The notes under the pieces are model-generated. The model did not search any database and was not told where the DNA came from. It worked only from the letters and a program-made list of their open reading frames with translations. A program made the position numbers and the translations under genes. Shown here one piece after another: positions 36,401 through 48,400 of a stretch of DNA of 64,000 bases (position 1 is its first letter; each line of letters starts with the position of its first letter). This DNA comes from Ianthella basta (taxonomy: Eukaryota > Porifera > Demospongiae > Verongiida > Ianthellidae). Location: NCBI GenBank assembly GCA_964019415.1, contig OZ025870.1, forward strand, positions 4,176,908-4,240,907, in the 5' to 3' direction.

Positions 36401-39400
36401 ACCACATGTGAACACACATGTACACAAACGTACATGCACACACGCACACACACACACACGCACACACACACACCCGTCTTCCTCTCTCCAGGGCCCTTCT
36501 CCGGTACATGCACTCTGTGCCATTGACTGCCTTCATCAGTTTGGATTTGGGGTCCCTCCTGAATTCCACCTCTCCCTCCATCTCAGCACTACCCTCTGCC
36601 TGCTCCACAGAGGAGGATGGAGGAAGTGTTACATCATGACTCTTGTCTAAGACTTTGAGCCACCATCGGCGTATGCGAGCCCTACACAGCCAGGAAGATA
36701 CATTCCTCTCACAATGTACAGAGTGTTTGTAATGCAACACATGCAATGTACGATACCTCTTTGATGTCAGCTGAGAATCTTTGTTGGCATCAATCTGTTG
36801 GATGTAGTAGGTGCAATAAAGATAACACATGTTGTAGTCCCAGGGTACCATTATCAGATGTCACAGCTTGGGATGTCTAATTAGGAATGTGCCTGATAAA
36901 AATGGCTACTCCTATCTTAATGTAGCTTGCTTGAGCAGAACTAGCCAAACAGTGGCGGCAAAGAATTAAAGGGCCTGGATAGGCTTCTTTTGATGCATTG
37001 AAGATGTCAGTGCACCCAAAGCAAACCTGGAATGCATGTATGAGAAAGGCATTATAGGCTGTTTGTATCCCATTTTGTACTTTCATATTCTCCTCCACAT
37101 CATTTCTGCTGAAATTCTGTGTGTTCCTAGTGCAAGACACACAGCACACATGGACCCAAGTCATGCATGCACAAGGGCTTGCATAGAGATGTGAAGGGCA
37201 AATATCTGAGTGACGGTGACAATCCAATTGTCACAACATTGTAGCGAGCTCAAAGTTTGTATTCCCATGTATTATAGATACCCTTATGCCAGTATTTTGT
37301 CATGTTCACATCCAGTATGGCCCTGGCCAGCTCAAATAGAAATTGATGTACGTAGCTATATATAAGCCTTTGGAAATGCAAAAGCGTTCAACCAGTACAA
37401 TAATAATTTCTATAAACCAAATCGGGATTTAGGAATGGCCAATGATTCTAATTCGCAGAGAAGCATTCTAATTTCTTCACATGTGATTCTAAATTCTATA
37501 CACATACATTGCAGGCAGAGTGCGTGTAAAGTGCATAACAACGTTATCACAGCCATTTTGTATCTACTGTGATATGTGCTTGTCGCTGTGAATTATTCCT
37601 TCAGTTCTTGTTGAATGGCCTCCTTGCAAAGTAGGAGTAAGGGCAGACGGCGAAGGAGTGTAATGGGAAAGTTAGCACAGGTGCTGTACCACATTATCAT
37701 CGGTTGCCAATGACGTGGACGTCATCAAGCGGAGATAGTGGAGACAATTTTCATTGGATTAGTGAACTGTCTTTAGATCCATATTACTTAAATGCTGCCC
37801 AATCGCTGTCTGCGAGGATTTAGACCACTCAGCCATTGGTGCTTTGTGCCCTCAAGCTTCGTTCTCTAAATCCTACAGACCCATCCTTACAATAATTGGC
37901 AGCATTTAACTATTACACAGTTCACCCTACACGTATATATGTATATGCATCCCTGCCACCAACCTTACCTTCCGCTCCAGCTGTGGGTAGTTCTCTGTGA
38001 GGTATTCTGTCATGACTCTTCGTCCCAGCCTGTGGGCAATGTCCAGGCAAGTCTCATCATTTTCATCCCTGTCAAGCACTCTGTCTCCAAACTTAGAACA
38101 GAGGTACTGCAGGACAGGTAGGTGGCCTCTGTAGGCTGCCAAGTGGAGGGCATTCTGAGAGTTCTGGAGGAGATTGGAGGGTGTGCGTACGTGATACTGT
38201 GTGACTGTGACTGAGGGATCATGTGTGTGCAAGTGCAGATGCCTATATATCAGCAGTACTTCCATTATACGTACCTTCATTCTGTGGAAGATATCTCCGT
38301 CATATTGTCCAGCTAGTTTTCTGACCAAGTCGGTATGCCCATTTTCTGCAGCTATTAATATAGGAGTCCTGCCACTCTGCACAGGAAAGACAATCACAGC
38401 ACTCGACCTTTGGTGAACAAACAGCATTGTAAAACCGAGGCTCACAGCTAACTACCTCAAGAAATAGTCTACCTTATGACATTACATAAGCACTAGACTG
38501 CGCATTAATTCATACTAGCAAGAAAGCCCGCCTTCGGTGGGCTTCCCTGCTCCGGTGCCCCCACGACGGCACTTCCACGACAGCTACTCGGCGCCAGTCT
38601 GGCAAGGCCAGAGTGTGTGATGACAGTGTGCTAACATCATCTGGTAGCATGCATGCATATGCACTTAACAGAACAAAGCAGTGATCAATGAATCACGTAG
38701 TCGTGCACCTGGTCTAAATCAAAAATGAATTGTGCATGTCTCACAACAGAGCCAGTTAATGTCCATAACACGATGCTTGCTCTTGTCTCTGCTGTAGCAA
38801 GTGTTCACCTTGCATGGTGGGATGTTCCTAAGGAGCACAGTCTCATTCATGTAGCTTTGCATTTTGTTGGGTGTAGAAGAAATGCACTGAGAAGTAACCA
38901 GACGCGATCATGTCCCCGTCCACGTTGTTGCATGTGATTCCGAAGCGGTCAGGCCGGAGCTTCACTTTCCCCTCGCTCTTGTTGCTGATCGTCTCATAGT
39001 CCCTATCCTTTTCATAGCAACGAATCTCGTTGGTATGTAACTGCGCATTGCATGTCTTGAACATTGGTATGATTACCAACGTAATTCTTTGTGTTTGGAT
39101 GACATGTTAACCCTTTAAAAAAGCCAGAGAGAAGGGGGCATCAAACTGGCTCACTGCACTGCCCCTGGAAGAGCTGGGTTTCAGTCTGCACAAGGGTGCT
39201 TTCCGTGACGCTCTCTGTCTACGTTATGGCTGGCAGCCTCCATACATGCCATCTAATTGTGTATGTGGTAAGTAGCAAACAGTTGAGCATGCTCTCAGCT
39301 GCTCACATGGAGGGTTCCCAGCACTGAGACACAATGACATCAGAGACATCACAGCCAAGTGCCTTTCCGAAGTCTGCCACAATGTGGCAGTGGAACCAGA

Positions 39401-42400
39401 GCTGCAACCGTTGACTGGGGAGAGTCTGCAACTAAGAACTGCCAATTCAGAAGAAGGTGCACGGCTCGATGTAAGTGCGCAAGGTTTTTGGGGGGAGAGA
39501 CATCAGCGTGCATTCTTTGACGTCAGGGTTTTTAACCCGTATGCACCAAGTAACTGCAAGTCGACCCAAACCGCTGCGTACAGAAGGCATGAGAATGAAA
39601 AGAGAAGAAGTTACCAGCAGCGAATACTGGAAGTTGAGCACGGATCCTTCACCCCGTTAGTCTTCTCAGCAACAGGTGGCATGGGCCCTGCAGCACGCGT
39701 CACCTATGGGAGACTAGCCTCTCTTCTAGCAGAGAAGAGGTCCTTGTCATACCACCAGGTCATCACCTGGCTGCGCTGCCTACTAAATTTCTCTCTGCTG
39801 AGATCCACAATCATGTGCATCCGAGGTGCACGATCAACCTCAAATGGACCAAGCAGATCAGCTGTGCGCGTTAATTCACTCGACCTAGCAGCCTGCACAC
39901 ACGCGGATGTGCGGCCCAGCTGCTAGATGACTTCCAGTACAGTATAACAGAATTATGAGTTACTTATTTTACCATATTATGTTTTGTTTCTTTGTTTTCA
40001 ACCACCATTCATGTACAAGTATTATCATTACAATGTCATACCTTACCTTAAATACCTGTATGGCAGTGCGCATGTGTGCCTATATACTTGTTTAATTATT
40101 TATTCACGCCAAAAGGCGTCATGAGTGAGTTTGCGCGTAACCGCGGATGACACCTTTTGGCGTCACATTGGACTCGTCCGAATTTCGAGCATTATTTTAG
40201 TCGAGGAGCCTCCGAACGGAACGTTGCTTTCCGTGTACCCGAACCGGTGCCAGAGTTTTCTGTCAACGCCCTTATCTGGTCTCCAGGTTGCACCTGTTGC
40301 GCGCAAGCTGCTTCCGAACAGTACGCAAATTTTTCGGGCGTCTTCGTCGACGGAAGGTAAGCGAACTTTACATTCCCACTGATAACAACGCAGTGAAAGC
40401 GGCTACTACAATGAATACTTCAAATAACCCTAAAATAGGATGACTGAAGAGCCTTAAAGGTCCCGTTTGACTGGGCTGCAAGTCTTGGCTTTGCTGAAAG
40501 CGGAAGAAGAAGGAATGGAGGACACCATTTTCTGTGAAGATCCTCGGAAGGGCACGAGAATGATCGTCGACCTTCCTGGAACATAGCTTCAGGCTGCGAC
40601 CAATTGTTCACCACCTCTCCGGGCAAGAGAAGGCTCCAGCAGGTGCGAACACGAGGTGCACTGAATTCGCACGTGCGCTGCCATTCTAATTTCGCCACTC
40701 GTGACAGCGCGCGCGATTTAAATGCCGCGGCTAATGGGTTAAGTAATAATGTAGTCATAAATCATCCATTATGTAATTGTGGATGGCAACTTTAGAAGCC
40801 ATAATGGGGGAGAGGGAGGATTCACAATTGCAAGTGCATTTCATAGGCTATGCAATGATGCTATGAAAAGAAAATCATTATGTCGCCTCCATGCATAGCA
40901 CCTATATACAATACTAACACACAGTTTTCTGTTAGCTACCTCAGCTGGTCTCCGGATTGCGTGTGCTTGAAACACATAATATAATCAGCTGCTAAGGTTT
41001 GTCTGACGGTGCATTCCATCTTCCAGAGGCCTCAGGTAGGTACATTAGGGAGGCTTTCAGTACATAATTTATTCACGTTTACCAAATCCTTCCCTGGCAA
41101 ATGCAGTCAGTGAGAAAAGATCGCCAAGGAGAATCATTGCTCTTCTGCTCTACACTTGTATTGCACGTAGCTGGTTTCGTTCAGCAGATGCGACGATTCA
41201 ATCGCTAAACTTCGGAGGCATTTTGCACCACGGTTGACAACATACAAAATGGCTTCGGTAGCTCCTTCACTTTCTTATCCGCGCTGGAGCCGAATGTTGC
41301 TGTTTTTGCAATCCCATTGTTCCGAACTGAAATAGGGTGAAGTGCAGACAAACGGAGCTGGCAGAATACACAGCGCAAACCCCTAAATGCTGCTAAGAAT
41401 ACAGAATGCAGCCAAGAATACGGAATGCCCTAAGAATACGGAACGGTGCCAAGAATACGGAACACAGATACTCAGGCTTAGCTTCATTATATATAGGATT
41501 ATATATAGGATTCTAACTTCTTGTTTCTAATTCCCACTTACGTACACTTTCAATCCTCATCTTCCCATCCCAATTTACCTTAATCCCCATTCCCATCCCT
41601 TCTAGTTCACTGTACACATTCTTCTGTAAACCTAAACCCTACATACCTTGTCTTCTACATCCACGAGTTGCTTCACCAGGCACTGTACCACTGACTGGCT
41701 ACCCTTTGCTGAAGCTTGCAGCATTGCCATAGCAACAGGGTCTGATGTTGACAGGCTCTGTGTGAAAAATGCATGTAAAACGAGAGTGAGAAAATGAAAA
41801 TATGAACACACAATATAAGTTTCAAGAGAGAGAAGTATGCTGCAGGTGCAAAACAAACAAAGTATATAAAGAATCCAAATTACATACCTGAGTGATCATT
41901 GCCATGTCATGGTCATATTTCTCAGTCTGCTGAATCAGCTTTTTCTGCAGAGCACTCATCTCAGATTCTAGATCATCCACATGCATTGTCTGAGCATCCA
42001 CATCTCTTACTGCGAACTGGGCCTCTGGTTCTGGAGGAGGCAGCAGTGGATCACTTGTAGAGGACAGAGACGTGTAGGGACTGGAAGGCAGATCCACCTG
42101 TAGTAATAGATGTCTGGATCATGCACAGCACCCAGATGGCTGTGCATGTGTCTTCTCACCTGTGACCTCAGCACTGGCAGCAATCTCTCCTCAAGGTTAG
42201 CCATCTCTTGGCGGACACGGCCCTCCTCCATTTGACTGGCCTTCAGCTTGAGCTCCAAGGCTGTATTATTATAAATTAGTTCTTCCCTCGTTTGCTCATA
42301 TTTCTTTAATTTATCTTCTAACTCCTGGACTCGAGACCGCAGCTCAATGTCATCAGCCACTGACTCAATTCCTTCACTCTTGGTTTCCTCTTCCCCTTTC

Positions 42401-45400
42401 ACCTTTGGAATATAAATATGTATGATTACATGTCTACTGTGGGCAGTGTATATATTCAACCACAGAACTGATCATGAAGAGGAATAAGGATTGCAAAGCA
42501 AGTCTGTTTTCATTTCTACCATTTGTACGCATACAAAACTTACAGATTCTGTGGGAGGCTGCTCATCCACTGATTCTTGTCCTGCATCTGAGAGATTGGC
42601 TTCAGCTCCAACATTATCTGAGTGGGCAAATGACAAGGCAAATAGTGCAGTACAAGCATATCACAAAGTCTTAGTGGAACAAGTTTATATTAACTAAAGG
42701 TCAGAAGGGGTGCATGAAGGCACATTGTGTGTACGAACCGTGTGATTGCAAGTGCTGAGCAATCATTCTGGTACCAAGTGGACGACCAGATGAAGGTTCC
42801 TGTGGAAGGAAACCCAGCAATAACTTTTATTAATCATAGTGAGTCCAAGAATTGTCACTCACTGCCCCACAGCGAAGTGGACATTTTTTGTCAAAGACGC
42901 TTTACTTGCTGACTAATGATGCCAGTATACAGTACATAGAAATGGTGCAATACCATCGTATATAATTTATACATGGGAACTGCTCATATATAATTAATAT
43001 ATACATGGGAACTGCTGGCTAGCAAGGACACACAGTAACCTATATACCTTGGTGCCTGGATCAACCAAACAGTGCATCTGATATGGGAGGATCTGTGGAC
43101 ACGAAGGCATTATGTATTTCAATCAAGCTGATAAGGTAGCAAAACTGTTTTGGGCAGAGCATGATGATTACTGAAAATATGCTGACATGCTTAACCTTGT
43201 GCATGTCTCTAAACCACACTTGAAGCCATACCTCTGTCACTCCCAGAAGGTCAGCAGTGAAGGGCTTGCTTTCCCTCAGCAGTGTCAAGAAGCAGTTCAC
43301 AGAAGGTTTGAAGGTGAACCCTGACATGGCCACCTCAATGACGTCTAGTTCCAGGAGTATCCAAACGGTCTCCAACTGAGTGCTGCGCTGCATTATAACG
43401 TAGGTGAACCCATTGGGAATACGGAAGGTGACAGTTGTGCTCTTAATATCCACTGCTTTGAGGCAGCTAATCTTCTCTGCGGGGATGCCAAAAGTTTGGC
43501 TGAGGACACGAACTTGGAGATGGTGACAATCCTCATAAGTGAAGTCAGTGAGAGATTTTGATGAAGTAATTTCCAGTAGAGCAAGTTCACTTTCTGCGAC
43601 AACCTGTCTACCTTCATCCTTGTTCTCGGATTCCTTCCTCTTATCAATATCATCTTTCAGCAATGTGGCCTTCTCGTAAGTGTTCAGGTGAAGATTGTAG
43701 TGTGAAAGGATGGCTTCAGCAACTTCCCGTTCTAGGGCCTTAGGGGGGATTGCATCCACAGCTTGTTGCAGGAAACTTGTATCATTCCATTTAGCTTCGA
43801 TTGACATTTGGCTGAGGAGATCGCTGACAGATTCTGCAGATTGAATATCACTTCGCTTTACTTGTTCTTCGCCTTCATGGAGGCCTAGTCGAAGGTAAAA
43901 ATTAGCTGCTTTTTTCACTTCATCCAGGTGGGGCTCCAACAGTCGTATAATGCGGGAAGTGGCATTATGATAGAACAGACGAATTGCTCGATCACATTTA
44001 GTTCGTAAGCTCTTCATATCTTGTCTCACTAGATCCATTTTCATCTTCATGTATTCGTCCATTGTCCTCTTCTCGGCAGGACAAGATGGGAAGTCTCCTG
44101 AACTTGCAGATGATCTAGATCGCTTCCTCTTCAACACTACACGACAAGACAAGGAATGTGTGTCATATACTGAAAAGTGCAAATCTTGAGTACGTGTGGA
44201 TGAAATGGGGCATGCAAGGTACCATGAACATGCAACCATGTACATACCATAAGTTTAGAATACACGACATACAAAAGGCACATTTACACCAAGTGGGTCC
44301 AAGGTGGGATAGAAGCAGGTTAAATTATAATTAGGTCATTTGAACGCTGTAACAAGCGTGAGGTACTGTCTCTGTTGTTGTTGACAAAAGCACTGCATGG
44401 TCAATCTTCTAGGAGCTACTCTACTTTACACTCATACAAATATACACTATATTACAGTGTTCACATCAATAGTTTGATTGAATTTACGTGTTCTTTGATA
44501 TTGACATAATTCAATGAAAATTGCTACATAGAAGTGCTCTTGAAACTCACCGGGAAGGTAGATAAGAAATATACTTGTTAAGACTGTGAACAAGACAAAG
44601 TTAGTCTAAGTTTCATAATGCAGCTACCATGGATAAGTATTATAAGATGGCAAACCACCTGTCAGAAAAATCATAGGAACAAGGAGGAGGGCCGGTCCAT
44701 GCAAAGAGGAGGGCCAGCCTGTCCACGCAAAACCCAGATCATTAACATTCACTGACTTTGAATACATTTGCACCATCCCTACATCTGGCAACAGTTTGCC
44801 GGGCCTCCTGCTAGTTACTGCGTAACCACTCCGAATATTCAGTTTCCCCTACAGGTAAAGCCTTACAATTTGCCCATGTCTCTGCTTTGCTGTGCACTAT
44901 CTTCTCTTTCCACTAGGTGCTCCCTGCAAATTGCTTGCTACTCAATCTACTTTGCTGTGCTCTAGAATCTAGGACCTCTTACTCTTACAATTCTTTATGT
45001 GTTTCCATGTAATTATCAGCTGCAGGCTCCATATTCTTTGGGTTAATTCATCTCTTATGTAGCCATCTTGCTCTGCCATGAGACCCCAGCAAACCACTAA
45101 GTGCAACTGCAGTGGCAATACTTACCATAGCTGTTCGCTACATTGCTGTGTGCAAACCACCACACCCATGCACTTTCATGCCCACACTGTTTAGCTCTAG
45201 GCCAGCGCAAACATCGTACACTCCACTGCCAAAGTTTGTGAAGTGCAACCTTCATAATACATATATCCTGGTAGCTATATAGTGTCTTACAGTATACCAG
45301 AACACACCTGTACATATGCCTGCGCCACTGTATATGATTTTTCTGCCAGGTGGTTTTGTAGCGGTGTCGTCAGCATCACGGGATACCATGCGAGTGACGT

Positions 45401-48400
45401 CACATCTGCACAACCACCTCGTGGAGCGGCTAGCTAGGGAGCCAAACGTTGACTCTTGACTTGTTGCTCATGTTCTGTGTGTAGGCCTGTATTTAGCTTC
45501 AATCTTGTAATAGTGTCGGATCGTCAACGACCGCCACACCACATCCGACGCTATATTGGTGACCCGGACGAGAGCCTACCCCGGAGCAGCGGAAGAGCAG
45601 CAATCATTGTCACGATCCCTCAACCCTCCACCTTCTTCCATCGGCCCATCGGCCCGCCTGGGTCTTCAACCAACACCCACTGGCCTGCCCGACTTCTCAC
45701 TGTCCTGACATCGATCGGCCCGCCTCACACCTCGTCGGCTCCTCACCGGTCCCCGTCTATACCAGTCGCTCATCTGTATACCGCCCTGCCCAGCCCTCCA
45801 TCGGCTTATTCGGCCTCCTGTCGGCACCTCATCGGCCACAGCTCGACCCCAGTCCGGCCACGGCTCGACTTCAGCCTGTCTTCACCGCAGCTTGCCACAC
45901 GGCCTCGCACCGGCTTATTAGGCTCCAGCCTCGGCCCAGTTCAGTCTCGTCACGACTTCTTTTGGCCTCATCCTGGCTCACACGGCCCCGGCCCGCTTCC
46001 TCGGCCTCGTCGCAGCATCGGTGCAACCTCATCGTGGCTTCCATTGGCTTCGTCTCAGCTCTCCTGGCCTCAGTCTAGCTACCCTCGGCCCATTCCAGTC
46101 CACAACCCTTCCGGAATGCATCTTAGGGACTATGTTTTTCTAGAAGGCCCCGTTTTTGGACTTCGGCTGCATGGCACAGTATCAGTAGCACATCGTTCAG
46201 ACCACAGGACCGATCTCAGCACTGCCAGCCCCCGGACAGCATCTCTGGCCCTCACACTCCGGCGTGGCCCCCATGGACCACTATCAGCACTACTACACCA
46301 CGTTATCAGGCACCTTGATTTTCACTTGTAACACACAGATCCCCAACCCTACCTGCACTCCCCCGACTCCCCTAGCCCTACCAAGCCATTCACTTCATCG
46401 CACTCCTGCAGTTCCTAACCTCACATCACTACAGTATTGATTGCAACCCCCTTTCGCAACACAGGTTGTCATTCAGGACACCGTGTCCTACGGATGTATC
46501 GTTCACCTGTTCACTGGGAGGGGAGTAATGTAGCGGTGTCGTCAGCATCACGGGATACCATGCGAGTGACGTCACATCTGCACAACCACCTCGTGGAGCG
46601 GCTAGCTAGGGAGCCAAACGTTGACTCTTGACTTGTTGCTCATGTTCTGTGTGTAGGCCTGTATTTAGCTTCAATCTTGTAATAGTGTCGGATCGTCAAC
46701 GACCGCCACACCACATCCGACGCTATAGTTTGCCATGCCCCTCAGAGACACACTACATCTGCCCTTGTTTTTGGAGGAAACATTTGTACACACCCTTAAT
46801 TGTGTCTCGACTTTTTATGGAATGCAAATTTCAGATGGGCAACGGCTGGTCTACTTGAAAGGCTTCCAAACAACAGTGGCTACAAAGGAATCAATATGCC
46901 CCAAATGCATGGCAGAGTATGTAGCACATTGTGGGATGTGGCTGGATGGGCAACCTAGGGTAAGCTGTGGTGGGTGGGTGCAAGATGTGTTACTTCTGTT
47001 TGGATAGGGTACCATGTTGCAGAGTTAGCTGTGATAAGGCTAGGACGGCAGGACAGAGGGGGGAGGGGGGGGGGGGGGGGCTAGGGGGCTGTAGCCCCTC
47101 AAAAACTACTTGCTTCAGGAAATGGTGGCGGTAGGCAAGACTGGCTTGGTCACGGAGTAACATCCACAATCCCAATCATATTTCACTGCCACTCTGACTC
47201 ACTGTCTATAAGGATATTGACTATAGCTACGTATATACCCACACCACAGGCAACCCCTGCATACATACAAAAGTGCTGCACTATACCTACACCCTTGAAT
47301 GCAGGATGCTTGTGAAGTGGAACTAGAAGTGACAGCTAGCTCTGCACCGCCAAACGAACGCGGAAATGGCGGCCAGAAGCAATCGCGCAACAAGTGAAAA
47401 TGGCTGCCAAATGGCATGACTGCAGAGAACCTCCAAAATGGTGCGCGGGCGAATGACGGTCGAAGCATGTCCCGTATGCACTCTGGAACATCTGACCGCA
47501 TTGTGGAACTAATGATTGAAGCCCAACTGAAAGGATTAGGCGGCCGGAGAAACAAATAATACAGGCCAGTTGCAACTGGTTGCCAATTACGTCATGGGAA
47601 AATGGCGACCCATAGCTATGGGCACCGTAGACCGGAGAATTGTCACATGCTATACTACATCGCAGCATTCCCTAACCTACAAAAGGCGCTAGCTAGGAAT
47701 GGGGCGAGAAAAACTGCGAATGAATTGTTGTCTTACGTCTTGTCGTTCGTGAGTTACAGCTGACGGAAAAGAAAAGAAGAAGAAGAAGAAGAAGACGAAA
47801 CACGGAAAATGACCACAACGCTTTCTACTTAACGGCGAGCTTGCGCTTGGAAGTAAGGTTAGCTCTGAATACTATACAGCCTCCCTTCTTCATAGACGGT
47901 TTCTTTCGCCAGTTCTTACTTCTGTTTAGGAGTAGCACTACATTTTGTTTGTATTACAACATACAAACAACCACCACCATCCCTACATAGACAGCACTAC
48001 CGTGCTGTCTGATAACAAAGCACACACATATTACTTTGACAAACAATATTTGCAGTATTTGAAGTTGTTTCTTTACAATATTATACAGCCATGCACATTT
48101 ATACTTGGAAACACAAAACTGAAGTAGTCAGTGGTTGTGAATAAAATTAATGGTTACTAGTTGTAGGATTAATGGCATTCATACACATAAATGAATATCA
48201 TTATAGGGAATTGTACAGATTGAGCAACACCACAAAAAGCATCTCTATATAATAAGGAGTGACATCTCCTTCTACCAATACAGTGATTTGAGGCGGCTAG
48301 TGCGGGGGAGGGGGAACAAGTAACGAAGCACAAAGAGTGCTACGTAGGAATACGCAAAGTGCATTGGACTATGATTTAGCAATTGCCTACATTTTCAGTG

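Larger units (their letters stand above)
45357..46727 (+). mobile_element. miniature non-autonomous LTR retrotransposon (TRIM-like)
   Basis: Two 199-bp LTRs, identical as far as I can compare, bound a 973-bp interior. The 4-bp target duplication GTTT lies at 45353-45356 and 46728-46731. Directly after the left LTR comes TTGGTGACCCGGACGAGAG, a primer-binding-site-like sequence. Directly before the right LTR comes the purine run GGGAGGGGAGTAA (46517-46528). The interior cannot encode gag-pol; its 291-codon ORF is Pro/Ser/Arg-rich and lacks any retroviral-type motif. The orientation is plus, antisense to the host gene intron. LTR identity implies recent insertion mobilised by an autonomous partner elsewhere. 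Confidence 0.9.

Noticed and set aside
45456-46331. 291-codon ORF inside the miniature LTR element
   Set aside because: It starts inside the LTR, is Pro/Ser/Arg-rich and lacks gag, protease, RT, RNase H or integrase motifs; likely a by-product of C-rich sequence.
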